Shown one piece after another: positions 1 through 8,722 of a stretch of DNA of 64,000 bases. Each line of letters starts with the position of its first letter. Positions within the stretch are counted from its first letter, which is position 1. Made by a program: the position numbers and the translations under genes. Source of the stretch: Streptomyces halobius (GTDB taxonomy: Bacteria > Actinomycetota > Actinomycetes > Streptomycetales > Streptomycetaceae); NCBI RefSeq assembly GCF_023277745.1, contig NZ_CP086322.1, forward strand, positions 1 through 64,000, given 5' to 3'. The notes under the pieces were generated by a model. That model saw only the letters and a program-made list of their open reading frames with translations, searched no databases and was not told the DNA's origin.

Positions 1-713
1 TCCAGCGCGCCGTCCGGGGCGGCGATCTGCTGGGCGAACACCTTCTTCGCGACCACGGTCACCCGCACATCGCCGGTCTTGGGGATCTCCGCCTGGAACA
101 GGTGCGCGGTCACCGCGAGCGAGTCGTCGAAGGAATCCGGATCGACGCGCTGAGCCCAGATAGCCCCGGTGTGCCCGTCCTCGCTGCGGGGCAGGCCGCG
201 GAACGTCTTGTAGATGACACGGCCGTGTCGGGCGGCGAACTTCCGTGCCTGCTCGACGTCGTTGGTGACCAGGGTCGGCGGGATCGCAAGGCCGAGCTCG
301 GCGAACCGCTGGAGCTGGGCGGGCTTGAAGTCCGTGCGGGTCACGGCGGACGGGTGGTTGACGTACAGCGCGCCGTGCAGGTCGTTGAGGACGCCGCCGA
401 GTCCGTGTCTCGCCTCGGCGGCGGCGAACTCCCGCTGCTGCTGGGGCAGGTGCTCGTACCGGGCGGCGTACGGGGTGGGGCGGCGGTAGTAGACCGCCGC
501 CACCTCCCCCAGCTCCACCTCCCGGCTGCCGGTGCGCAGCCGCCCGCCCCACGCCGGGGACTGTACGCCGATACGGAACCCGAAGGTCAGGGCCGGTCCG
601 ACGGCGGGGGGGTCGACGCGTACGACGGGCACCTCACGCTCGTTCAGCGCGGCGATGACCCAGTCCGCGGTGACGTCTTCCAGCGCGGTGACGACCAGGA
701 CGGTGGAGGCCAT
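1..713 (-). CDS. tgmB: ATP-grasp graspetide maturase, partial (runs off the window start)
   Basis: Start ATG at 713; about 237 codons are visible and the C-terminal part lies outside the window. The protein opens MASTVLVVTALEDVTADWVI, has the YYRRPTPY and ARHGLGGVL blocks typical of the SAV_5884-type RiPP ATP-grasp ligases, and VIYKTFRG, the expected ATP-binding lysine region. The family uses ATP to join Asp/Glu side chains of a precursor peptide to Ser/Thr/Lys side chains, giving macrocyclic esters or amides. Only 3 bases separate this start from the tgmA stop, so the two are one operon. The family assignment is strong; the specific linkage chemistry cannot be read from sequence. Confidence 0.85.
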   Translation of the reverse strand, partial: MASTVLVVTALEDVTADWVIAALNEREVPVVRVDPPAVGPALTFGFRIGVQSPAWGGRLRTGSREVELGEVAAVYYRRPTPYAARYEHLPQQQREFAAAEARHGLGGVLNDLHGALYVNHPSAVTRTDFKPAQLQRFAELGLAIPPTLVTNDVEQARKFAARHGRVIYKTFRGLPRSEDGHTGAIWAQRVDPDSFDDSLAVTAHLFQAEIPKTGDVRVTVVAKKVFAQQIAAPDGAL

Positions 714-716
714 CGG

Positions 717-983
717 TCAGTCCGACTCGTAGTCGGTGGTGTGGTCGTCCTGGGCCTGCGGCTGCGGGTTCTGCCCGTCGCCGCCCCCGGACATCGACGC
801 GGTGCCGGTCGTCCTCGACGTGCCGTGCTTGCCCATCTCCACAACCTGGCCGGCGCTGTCGGTGTAGCGGGCGGTCTGCGAGGACGCGTCCAGCGTCACC
901 GTCGCGTACGACGGCGGGCCGACCGGCAGCCGGTCGGTGACTAGCCGCATCGCCCACGGAGCCTCGGGTGCAAGCGTCGCCAT
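717..983 (-). CDS. tgmA: Graspetide precursor peptide (ATP-grasp-modified RiPP)
   Basis: An 88-residue peptide starting MATLAPEAPWAMRLV. It has the conserved leader features of the family: an N-terminal PWAMRLVTDRLP segment, then a TARYTDSAGQVVEMGKHGT block. The C-terminal core is rich in Thr/Ser and Asp/Glu and Gly/Gln/Pro, ending QAQDDHTTDYESD. The acidic tail supplies acceptors, and the Ser/Thr-rich stretch (about residues 55-65) supplies hydroxyl donors. tgmB follows after 3 bases. The leader and core division is inferred from family knowledge; no protease or transporter gene is visible in the window. Confidence 0.85.
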   Translation of the reverse strand: MATLAPEAPWAMRLVTDRLPVGPPSYATVTLDASSQTARYTDSAGQVVEMGKHGTSRTTGTASMSGGGDGQNPQPQAQDDHTTDYESD

Positions 984-1141
984 GCGAAATCCCTTCCCCT
1001 CATGCCGAAAGCGGTCAACCGGGCGGCTGCCGCCTGAGCAGAATCGGTGCCCGACACCGGCCCTGACCAGTACCGTAGGGGTCGCGAACCGTGGCGAAAA
1101 TGCCACGCTCCGTATACGCAGGCGGGGAGGGCGAGAAGGCG

Positions 1142-2508
1142 ATGGCAGCAGATCCGGCAACCCGCACCTGGCACTGTGGATCGCGGCGACGGGCCTGTCC
1201 CACGGCGAGATCGCCCGGAGGATCGCCGCGGCGGGCAAAGCCCGAGGCCACCGGCAGATCGCGCCGGACGCCACCCGCATCCGGCGGTGGATCGACGGCG
1301 AGAAGCCCCGCCCGCCGGTGCCCGCCCTGCTCGCGGAAGTCCTCTCCGACGCGGTCGGCCAGCCGCTCACGCCTGGTGATCTCGGCCTGACGGCCACCGG
1401 CCCGGTGCTGGATAGCATCCAGCTCCCGCTGCTGACCGAAGCAGCCGCCCAGGCCCTGGCCGGATGGACGCAGATGGACTTCATGAACCGCCGCGACACT
1501 CTCAAGCTCGCCCTCGGCGCCCCGCTGATCCTCGCCGCCGAACGGATGCTCGGCGGCACCGCCCGCGCGCTGAACCACGACCGCAAGGGTTTCGACGCCG
1601 ACACCGTCACCGCCCTCGAAGAGGTGACCGCCTTCTTCACCAAGGCCGACGCCTCCAAGGGCGGCGCCCTGTAGCGCTCGGCTATCGTCGCCCAGCTCGA
1701 CGAGGTCGCCCGCCGCATCCAGGACGGCGTCCCGCCGACGCTGAAGACCCGGGTGTTCGCGGCGACCGCCAACCTGGCGGCGCTCGCGGGATGGGTCAGC
1801 CATGACGCAGGCCGCTACGGCATCGCCCAGCGCCTGTGGAGTTACGGCACGTACGCCGCCGGCGAGGCCGGGCAGCGCGACCGCGGGGTGGAGATCGTCA
1901 CCCGCATGTCCCACCAGATGATCTACCTCGGGCACCCGCAGGACGCCCTCGGCCTGCTCGGCGTCGCCGCCAAGAAGGCCACACTGCCCGCGACGAAGGC
2001 GCTGGTCGCCTCGCAGACCGGGCGGGTGCACGCGGCCCTCGGCGACCAGCAGCAGACCGAGCGGCACCTTGGCGATGCCGACGAGCTCCTGGCAGGCGGG
2101 CTCGGCGACGACATCCCCGAGTGGGTGGCGTACTTCGACGCGGCCGAGCACGCCGGCGCCCGCGCGGTCTCCGCCCGCGACCTCACCGGACTCGGCCGGA
2201 GCAAGCAGCCCGCGAGCATCCACTTCGAAGACGCCCTCACGCTGAGGAAGCCCGGCTTCGGCCGCGTCCGCGTCATGGACCGCGTCGGGCTCGCCGCCGC
2301 GCTGTTCGACGAGGGCGAGGCCGAGCAGGGTGCCGCCGCGGCCCACCAGGCACTCGACGACGCCGCCCGCATCGACTCCACTCTCGTCGCCTCCCGGCTC
2401 AACACCCTGCTGGACGCCGCCCGCCCGTACGAGACCGCCGCCGTCGACGATGTACGAACGCGGGCGCGGGATCTCGCCGCCGCACGCCCGACCACGATCG
2501 CCGCCTGA
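1142..2508 (+). pseudogene. Disrupted HTH/TPR-type regulator of the graspetide locus
   Basis: Reading frame 1 encodes an HTH region (HLALWIAATGLSHGEIARRI, then RIRRWIDGEKPRPP), an MNRRDTLKLAL segment, and a TPR-like C-terminal half (WSYGTYAAGEAGQRDRG, GVAAKKATLPATKALVASQT, and others). Regulators of this build commonly lie divergent to tgmA. Two lesions are visible. An in-frame TAG at 1672-1674 interrupts the protein, while the same frame stays open to 2508 on the other side. No ATG/GTG sits in frame close to the HTH; the natural ATG at 1142 is one base out of frame, as if a base were lost just after it. Either lesion alone would stop normal expression. Sequencing error remains possible. Confidence 0.7.
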
Positions 2509-2521
2509 GACCATCGAGCGC

Positions 2522-2812
2522 ATGGGCAAGCACTCGCGTCCCGGACCCCCCAACCAGCCCTCCCGCGCCGTCCCGCGCGTTAACGCCGACGACCCGCTCG
2601 CCGCATACAACAAGCGCCGCCGCCCGCCGATGGACATCTACCGCCGTCACCGTCCGGTGCACGGCGGCGCCGGCCACCTCCGGCCCGACGAGCCACGGGT
2701 CCTGGAGGAGTGGGACGACTTCACCTACCAGGTGGTCGGCACCGCACCGAACCTCGCGGCGGCCCAGGAGTGGGTGAACGAACTTCAGATCGGCGACGAG
2801 CCGGCTGCGTAA
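2522..2812 (+). CDS. Small conserved Streptomyces protein (DUF6087-like)
   Basis: A 96-residue basic, proline-rich protein starting MGKHSRPGPPNQPSRAVPR. It has a DPLAAYNKRRRPPMD segment, a YRRHRPVHGGAGHLRPDEPR block, and a C-terminal AQEWVNELQI helix. It resembles the small DUF6087 family that I recall beside HTH regulators in Streptomyces; the name is from memory and not checked. It starts 13 bases after the stop of the broken regulator, so it was probably co-transcribed with it. Function unknown. Confidence 0.6.
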   Translation: MGKHSRPGPPNQPSRAVPRVNADDPLAAYNKRRRPPMDIYRRHRPVHGGAGHLRPDEPRVLEEWDDFTYQVVGTAPNLAAAQEWVNELQIGDEPAA

Positions 2813-2883
2813 GGGCCGTTCGGTGAGGCGAGCACCGTCTGCAGCTCGCCAAGGCCTGCCGCGGAAGGCCGCTGGCGGATGGT

Positions 2884-3010
2884 TCAGGCGGCGAAGCCGA
2901 TGTTGGAGACGTACTCGTACTGGCCCCACTGGGAACCAGATCGGGAAGGACGTCGGTGGTCCAGGCGTCGTCGAGAGTTTGCAGGTCGTTGTTGACCCCG
3001 GCGGTGACGA
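2884..3010 (-). pseudogene. Remnant of a second terminal-protein gene (tpg 3' end)
   Basis: On the minus strand this stretch reads LQTLDDAWTTDVLPDL and then, after a one-base loss, GSQWGQYEYVSNIGFAA followed by a stop. The intact Tpg at 16864-17439 ends QGLDNAWTTDVLPDLGSQ then WGQYEYVTNVGFAA, so the two share their last 35 or so residues. Nothing recognisable as Tpg remains upstream. This is the decayed 3' tail of a second telomere terminal-protein gene, left by a deletion or recombination. Confidence 0.8.
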
Positions 3011-3161
3011 TGCGGTGATCAGGGCGCAGCGTACGGCGTTCGGGGGGAGCCGGAGTGGGCGAGCAGCTCGTGGGGCTGGGGGCGGTGGGCATCAGGTTGT
3101 CCTCACCATGATCTTGACACATCGTTGCCTTGGGATCAGGTGCGGTCTGGCAAGAGGGCGG

Positions 3162-3653
3162 TTACCAGTAGAGGAAGTCTGCCCCGTACCGGTCGAGTCC
3201 GGCCACCAGGGTGACAGCGTCATCCGCCACCTCCCGGCGCTGCTCTGGTCCGCGGACATTGTGCTGAGCACTGTTTGTCTGACCCGTGCGGTATCCCTGG
3301 GCAAGGCGGCGGAAGGTGACCGAGGGGTGGAAAAGAGTGTCCTTGGGCGCGTCTTGGTCCACGAGTACGTCAGGAAGGCCGCCGTGCACTTCGGAGGTGA
3401 TCCAGAGTGCCCAGTCCACCAGCTTTTTCACCGCCCGCGCGTCCTGTGCGGCGCAGTCGAGCAGGACCGTCCGGCAGTCCTCACATTCCTCTACCGTCGC
3501 GTAGAACAGCTCGTCTGCCAAGACATCGCTCGGGTCCGCCAGCAACACGGACGGCGGCGAAGATCGTGTACGCCGGCCCGCCTCGGAGTGTGTATGGACA
3601 GCGCTGGTTGCGGTCTCTTCCTCGGCTTTCTCGGCAGGTTTACTGGCCGGCAT
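3162..3653 (-). CDS. Hypothetical acidic protein downstream of the HA-repeat helicase
   Basis: A 163-residue protein starting MPASKPAEKAEEETATSAV, with an ATG preceded by a clear GAGGAG ribosome-binding site (aacgaggagctgtg). The N-terminal 45 residues are low-complexity (Ala/Glu/Ser/Pro). The rest is a compact domain with FYATVEECEDCRTVLLDC (three cysteines), WALWITSEVHGGLPDVLVD and GLDRYGADFLYW at the C-terminus. It lies 67 bases after the helicase stop on the same strand, so probably in the same transcript. No family recognised. Confidence 0.6.
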   Translation of the reverse strand: MPASKPAEKAEEETATSAVHTHSEAGRRTRSSPPSVLLADPSDVLADELFYATVEECEDCRTVLLDCAAQDARAVKKLVDWALWITSEVHGGLPDVLVDQDAPKDTLFHPSVTFRRLAQGYRTGQTNSAQHNVRGPEQRREVADDAVTLVAGLDRYGADFLYW

Positions 3654-3720
3654 CACAGCTCCTCGTTCCTCATCGTCGTTCGTCGTTTGAGGTGGGGGCG
3701 GTCTTCTTGCGGTCGGTGGG

Positions 3721-6065
3721 TCAGCGCCATCGCATGTCCAGCGCCTGAAGGGCATTGATCTGCTGTGTGGTGAGCCGGGTGACGTTACGGCGTCGTTCGG
3801 ACAGCCAGCGTCGCAGATGGAGCGGGTCGCCTTGGTCGTTGCCTCGGTAAGTGGCGGGGACGGCGAGGTGCTGGTGGGCGCGGCGGAACAGGTAGGCCTC
3901 CCGCAGTCCTTTGTGGAAGGCCCAGGCCGAGTATCCGCGGGGTCGGCGCAGTAGGTAGGCGAGAGGGTGGCGCAGGGGAATCTGGCCGAGGAGTTCGTGC
4001 TGGGTGGTGGTGAGGCGGGGCAGGGCGGCGATCTGGTCTGCCAGCCATTCGCTGTAGGGGTTTTCGGCCTGTTCGGAACCGTGGTCGGGGAAGGGCACCT
4101 TGTTCCGGCGGGCGGCGGCCACGACGGCGGCGTAGGTGCGGCGCCACTGCCCGGTTTCGTCCCAGCGGCTGTTCCACCAGGGGTAGATCTCGTTCAGGGC
4201 ACGGTAGTAGCAGTAGGGCAGTTCGCGGCGGTCCGCTTCGGCGCGGAGCCGGGAGAGCCGTGCGCCCAGGGGGATGCCGCCATGGGATTCGCCATGGGCT
4301 GGGACCAGGTGGCCGTGCCGGGCTACATAGTCGCGCGCCACGTCGAGGGTGAACTCGATGCTGGTGCGGGAGTGTTCCCATGGCATGTCCAGCAGGTCGA
4401 GGGCGTCGGCACGCTCCGGCAGAAGCATGCCGTGCTGGTTCAGGCTGCGCTGCGTGCCCAGCCACCAGCCCAGGTAGAAGCCGTCGGGGGTTTGGTAGCG
4501 GCCGGGGACGTTCAGGTGGCCGTGTTGGGTGTGGAATGCCTGTGCGTGTGCGTAGGCGGCATCCCAGATCTGGTTGGGGGCGGGGGTGTGTTTGGGGTGG
4601 AGCAGGTCGATCAGTTCGTCGGCGCGCAGCGGGCGGGCGGGGGTGTAGGGGCGCAGGGTGCGGTCGCCGTTGAGGAAGTGGATGCGGTCGAAGACGAGTT
4701 CGTCCCAGACGCTGAGGCTGATGAGGATCTGGTGCAGCAGGTGGAAGCTGGTGCCTTTGACGCCTTCTTCGAGCTGCTCGTCCGGGCTGAGGTAGACGGG
4801 GACGATGATGCGGGCGATCTTGCCTTGTCCGGGGGTCTGGCGCAGGGCGCGTCCGACGGCCTGGAGGATCTGGATCGGGCTGCTCTTGGGTTCGGCGAAC
4901 AGGATGGAGTCCAGGGAGGGGATGTCGACGCCCTCGGTGAAGCAGTTGCAGTTGCTGAGCACTGCCCGCCGCGGAAGATCCTCTCCGGCGGGGGCGTGGG
5001 CGGGGGTGTCGATGAATTCCTGGACCCGTTCGCGGCGGGCGAGGGGACGGATTCTGCTGTGGACCACGTTGCTGACCAGGCGGCAGCGCATGTACGGCGG
5101 CATGAACTCGGCGGTCTCGGCGAGGGTGTCGGCGTAGGCGGATGCGTCGGCGATGTAGGTGTGGAAGGTGAGGGTGCGTCTGAGGTCGTAGAGGTGCTGG
5201 GCGTGCAGGAGGGCGACCTGTGCGGCTGCCAGGCGTAGGCCTTCGCTGGTGGCGTCGATGCGTCGGGGGTTGCGCAGGGCCTGTCTGAGGTCGTTCTCGG
5301 TGACTTCGACGGCGACGATCTCGTAGTCGGCCAGGAGTCCTTGGGCGATCGCTTCGGCCAGGGAGAGGCGGTAGACGACGGGCCCGTACAGACGCGGGTC
5401 GTCCATGGAGCCGAGGATGTCCTCGCCTGCGTCGGGGGCCAGAACGCGGGGGGTGGCGGTCATGTGGAGGCGGTAGCGGGCGGGGATGAGCGCATCGTCC
5501 AGGACGTGCGCCCAGGCTTTGTTGCCGTCGCCGGCGGTCCGGTGGGCTTCGTCGCAGATCATGAGGTCCCAGCGGGCGAGGTGATGCTCCCGGTGGGCCT
5601 CTTCGACCTTCGCCTGCGAGTGATAGGTGCAAAAGACGTTCAGCGGCCCGAAGGCTGCTGCCCGGGCGGCGTGGTGGGCCAGTTCCTCGGCCGAGGTGAC
5701 GCGCAGGAGACCGCCGGGCACCGTGCCGCCGCCGTCCTCCCAGCAGACGGTCAGGTACAGCCCCCGGCGGCCCTCGCGATGCCAGACTTGTGCGGTCTGG
5801 TAGAGCAGTTGGATGTTGGGGGCGAAGAGATCACATTGCCGTGCGGGGCGATGCGGTGGGCGACGTGGAGGGCGACGTGGGTCTTTCCGGTGCCGGTGGC
5901 CATCACGACGCTGGCGCGGGCGTAGTGGTCGAGGAACGCGGAGACGGCGTTACGGACGGCGATGGCCTGGTGGCCACGCAGCGGGGTGACGAACGGATCT
6001 TCCTGGTCTTCGGTGAGCTGGTCTTCGGATGCGGTCCCGAGCACCGGTCTCCCCCTCGTGATCAT
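3721..6065 (-). pseudogene. Superfamily 2 helicase with helicase-associated (HA) repeats, frameshifted
   Basis: Starting at 6065, the first 75 or so residues hold RGHQAIAVRNAV and the Walker A motif VVMATGTGKTH. Near 5825 a one-base loss changes frame, and the rest continues in another frame (FAPNIQLLYQTAQVWHREG, DEAH as ICDEAHRT, TATPR, and the C-terminal helicase lobe ILQAVGRALRQTPGQGKI). After the helicase lobes come about four HA-type modules (for example HTQHGHLNVPGRYQTPDGF, VARHGHLVPAHGESHGG), a C-terminal DNA-binding repeat family. Helicases of this build sit near Streptomyces telomeres and on linear plasmids. The frameshift separates motif I from the rest, so the gene is probably inactive unless this is a base-call error. 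Confidence 0.75.
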
Positions 6066-6244
6066 GTACCGGGAATCTCATGGTCAGCGCGGATATGGTG
6101 GCCGGTTGCCCTTTCGAGGCCAGTTCACCCTTTCTGGCGTATTGGACCGGTGAGGAGGGTTCGACAACACGGAGACGGCGCAGCATGACAGGCGCCGGGC
6201 TGCTGAGTGGCGGCCGCCACCAGCAAGCAGGGAGGGGGCAGGGG

Positions 6245-7330
6245 GTGGGTGAACAGGCGGCCCAGGCATGGCTGTTCGGCCCTCGGCAGCCGCTACCGGT
6301 GCACGTGCCGCCGGTGCGGGGGGAGTCGACCGGCAGTTACGTCAGCCGGCTGGCACACGGTCAGGGACTTCAGCTGGAGGAGCTGCTGGAGCGGGTGGGC
6401 TTCGGGCAGGCCTCGCGGGATCCGGCGCGGGTGCGGGCCTACCCCTCCACCACCGAGCTGTACGTCAACGAGCAGGGGCTTGAGTATCTGGCGGTGCTGT
6501 GCGGGAGCACGGCCCGTGCGCTGCAGGAGGATCTGCCGAGCACGGCCGCCCACCTGCTGGAGCCGACCACCGGCATGGAGCCGGTGTGGACGTGGCCGTG
6601 GCTGCCGCGCCAGGGGCATCTGGTGCCGCTGTGCGGGACGTGCGCCGCCGTCGGCGGGGTGCACGAGACGGTGTGGATGATCAGCCCGGACCGCTGGCGG
6701 GTCTGCCTGGAGCATCTGCGGTTTACCGACAGCGACTCCACCGGGGGTACGTGGGGGCTGTCGCTGAAGCTGCTGCCGGAGACCATCGCAGCCCACCGGG
6801 AGCGCGAGGTCCTGCACCGGCGATACGGGCCGGCCGGTGAGGAGTTGTTCGCCGACGCCTTCCAGATCACGGTGCACTGGTGGACACACCTGCCGGGCAC
6901 CCCACGCTGGGTGCAGCGGGCGCGGGACGCGGGCCTGAGGGCGCACGCGGTGCCCACGGCGCCGCTCGTTCTGATGCCGGAGGCGGCGGCCGTGGCCGCC
7001 CACCTGGCCGCCTTCGAGCACGCCAACAAGCGCGACGGGCAGGCCCGCACCCGGTGGATGGATCAGATGCGGGAGCAGATGGACCAGTGGGGTGTCGACT
7101 TCCCGGTCGGCCGATGGGCGTTGATGGACTGGCTGCAGCGGCACAGCGTCCCCGCCGCCGCTACGTCCGAGGCCGCCGGCGAGCGCAGCCGCAGGCCCGC
7201 GTCGGGCGTCGGCCTGCCGCAGGAGCTGCGGCTGTCGCCCGGCCATACGCAGGTGGCACAGCCCACCGAGGTGCTGGGGGCGGCGTCATGTCTGCCCTGG
7301 CAGCTGGGACAGCCCGCATGCGACATGTGA
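6245..7330 (+). CDS. TniQ-family-like protein
   Basis: About 361 residues from GTG 6245, which follows a purine-rich GGGAGGGGGCAGGG stretch; ATG 6185 in the same frame is an alternative. The N-terminus RQPLPVHVPPVRGESTGSYV matches the TniQ opening. A zinc-finger-like pattern follows (CGTCAAVGG, then CLEH). TniQ proteins are target-selection subunits of Tn7/Tn5053-like transposons, but free-standing copies are common in Streptomyces. The gene is divergent from the HA-repeat helicase, with about 180 bases between the two starts. The C-terminus LPWQLGQPACDM is shared with the decayed downstream copy. Function is inferred from family only. Confidence 0.6.
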   Translation: MGEQAAQAWLFGPRQPLPVHVPPVRGESTGSYVSRLAHGQGLQLEELLERVGFGQASRDPARVRAYPSTTELYVNEQGLEYLAVLCGSTARALQEDLPSTAAHLLEPTTGMEPVWTWPWLPRQGHLVPLCGTCAAVGGVHETVWMISPDRWRVCLEHLRFTDSDSTGGTWGLSLKLLPETIAAHREREVLHRRYGPAGEELFADAFQITVHWWTHLPGTPRWVQRARDAGLRAHAVPTAPLVLMPEAAAVAAHLAAFEHANKRDGQARTRWMDQMREQMDQWGVDFPVGRWALMDWLQRHSVPAAATSEAAGERSRRPASGVGLPQELRLSPGHTQVAQPTEVLGAASCLPWQLGQPACDM

Positions 7331-7349
7331 GCCCCGGCAGCCGGGCAGG

Positions 7350-8263
7350 GCGGCCTGCGGGCGGCACCCCCAGCGGGAGACCCGGAGCTGACACGGCTTG
7401 CGCACCGGAACGGACTGGGCCTGGCGGGCTTTCCTGGACCGGGTCGGGCAGGGCAAGGCGTCCGCGGATCCTGCGCAGGTGGAGAAGTGCCCGCAGTACA
7501 CCGAGATGTACGTGAACGAGGCCGGGCTGCGTTACCTGGCCGTTCTGGCCGATCGGCCCCCGGACGTTCTGCAGCGGGCCCTGCCCAGCCTGGGCACAGC
7601 CCAGCTGCTGCCGGGTCAAGAAGAGGCAGTGTGGACGTGGCCGTGGGAGCCGCCCGCGGGGCACCTCGTGCGGTACTGCGCACTGTGCGCGCGTGGCCGC
7701 GGAATCGGTGAGGCGGCATGGCTGATGTCGCCGGACAGCTGGCAGGTCTGTGGACGCCACGCGTACTGGTGTGATGACCCCGCAGCCATGATCCGGAGTT
7801 CGTGCGGCTGGCGCGGATTGAGGAGGTGGTGGAGGCGCACCGCTCGCGTCGGCGGCTCGCCGCACGCCTGGGGCCGGCTGGCGAAGAGCTGTTCGCCGAC
7901 GCTTTCCAGGTCGCGGTCCACTGGTGGACGCGGATGCCGGACACCACGCGCTGGGTGCAGCGGGCCTGGGCGGCCGGGCTGGGAGCCCGGGAGGTACGGG
8001 CGGCACCGCTGGTGATCTACCCGGAGGCGGCGGAACTCGCGCGCGCCATGCTGGGCTTCGAACGCATCGGGCAACGGGATGCTGTGGGGCGTGCTCGGTG
8101 GCTGAAGGGGATGGAAAAGGTGATGGACGACCCGGCGCGTCCGGCGGGCCGTCACCGCCTGGTGCTGGCCGTGGGCCACAACCGCATCGCGTCCGGAACT
8201 GGTTCTTTGGACCAACGCTCTTACCTTCCCTGGCAGTTGGGAATGACGGCTGCGGAAATGTAG
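7350..8263 (+). pseudogene. Decayed tandem copy of the TniQ-like gene
   Basis: Three frames together rebuild a paralogue of the 6245-7330 gene. LTRLAHRNGLGLA is in one frame to about 7430. AFLDRVGQGKASADP through CALCARGRG and CGRHAYW is in a second to about 7790. VRLARIEEVVEAHRSRRRL through LPWQLGMTAAEM is back in the first to the stop at 8263. Upstream GEELFADAFQITVHWWT aligns with GEELFADAFQVAVHWWT here. At least two indels and a shortened N-terminus show it is a pseudogene that arose by tandem duplication. Confidence 0.75.
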
Positions 8264-8695
8264 CCTTCACCTGCCAAACCGGGTGGTTTCCTGGTAAGGG
8301 TTTTCCGTTTCAGGTGAGCCTGTCATCCCGGCTGCTACTCCGCCTCCGGCCTGCCCGCGCTGTCTCCCTCGGTCTCGGGCACTAACCATCGGTCCCCGCC
8401 TTGTCTCCGCCTGTCATGCCGGCATTGAACCGCCGGAAGGCAGCCCGGCGGGCCGTCTTCACAGCAGTGAGGGCTCGGCAGGGTGATCGGCAACATCCGG
8501 CTCACCGAGCGGCGCCGTACGGTCCTGACGCGCTCGCCACACGCTGGTTTGGAGCGCGCGGTGGGGGAGGGACTGGGGGTGGGCGCGTTGCAGGTCGTTG
8601 CGTTGCCGGCCTGGCTTCCGATGCCAGAGGGGTCGTTTTCATCCGTTTGGTCGCGATCCGCATGGGTGGCCAAATAGCCTCTTTTCGTATGTTTT
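8264..8695. other. Gene-free stretch before the jet operon
   Basis: 432 bases with no convincing coding frame. Small frames exist on both strands but lack a usable start and recognisable sequence. The last 60 bases are richer in A/T (around cctcttttcgtatgttttg), a plausible promoter zone for the downstream operon. Confidence 0.4.
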
Positions 8696-8719
8696 GTCAG
8701 TGCTGACTGCTGCACTGAC
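8696..8719 (+). promoter_or_regulatory. Perfect 8-bp inverted repeat abutting the jetA start codon
   Basis: GTCAGTGC (8696-8703) and GCACTGAC (8712-8719) form a perfect inverted repeat around an 8-base centre, ending 3 bases before ATG 8723. There is no purine-rich ribosome-binding site in front of this ATG; the palindrome occupies that place. It could be a repressor operator on a leaderless or very short-leader transcript, or an RNA hairpin controlling initiation. Confidence 0.5.
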
Positions 8720-8722
8720 GGC

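Noticed and set aside
1015..2637. Long open frames on the minus strand opposite the regulator pseudogene.
   Set aside because: Typical antisense frames of GC-rich DNA; no recognisable product and the plus strand carries the HTH and TPR sequence.
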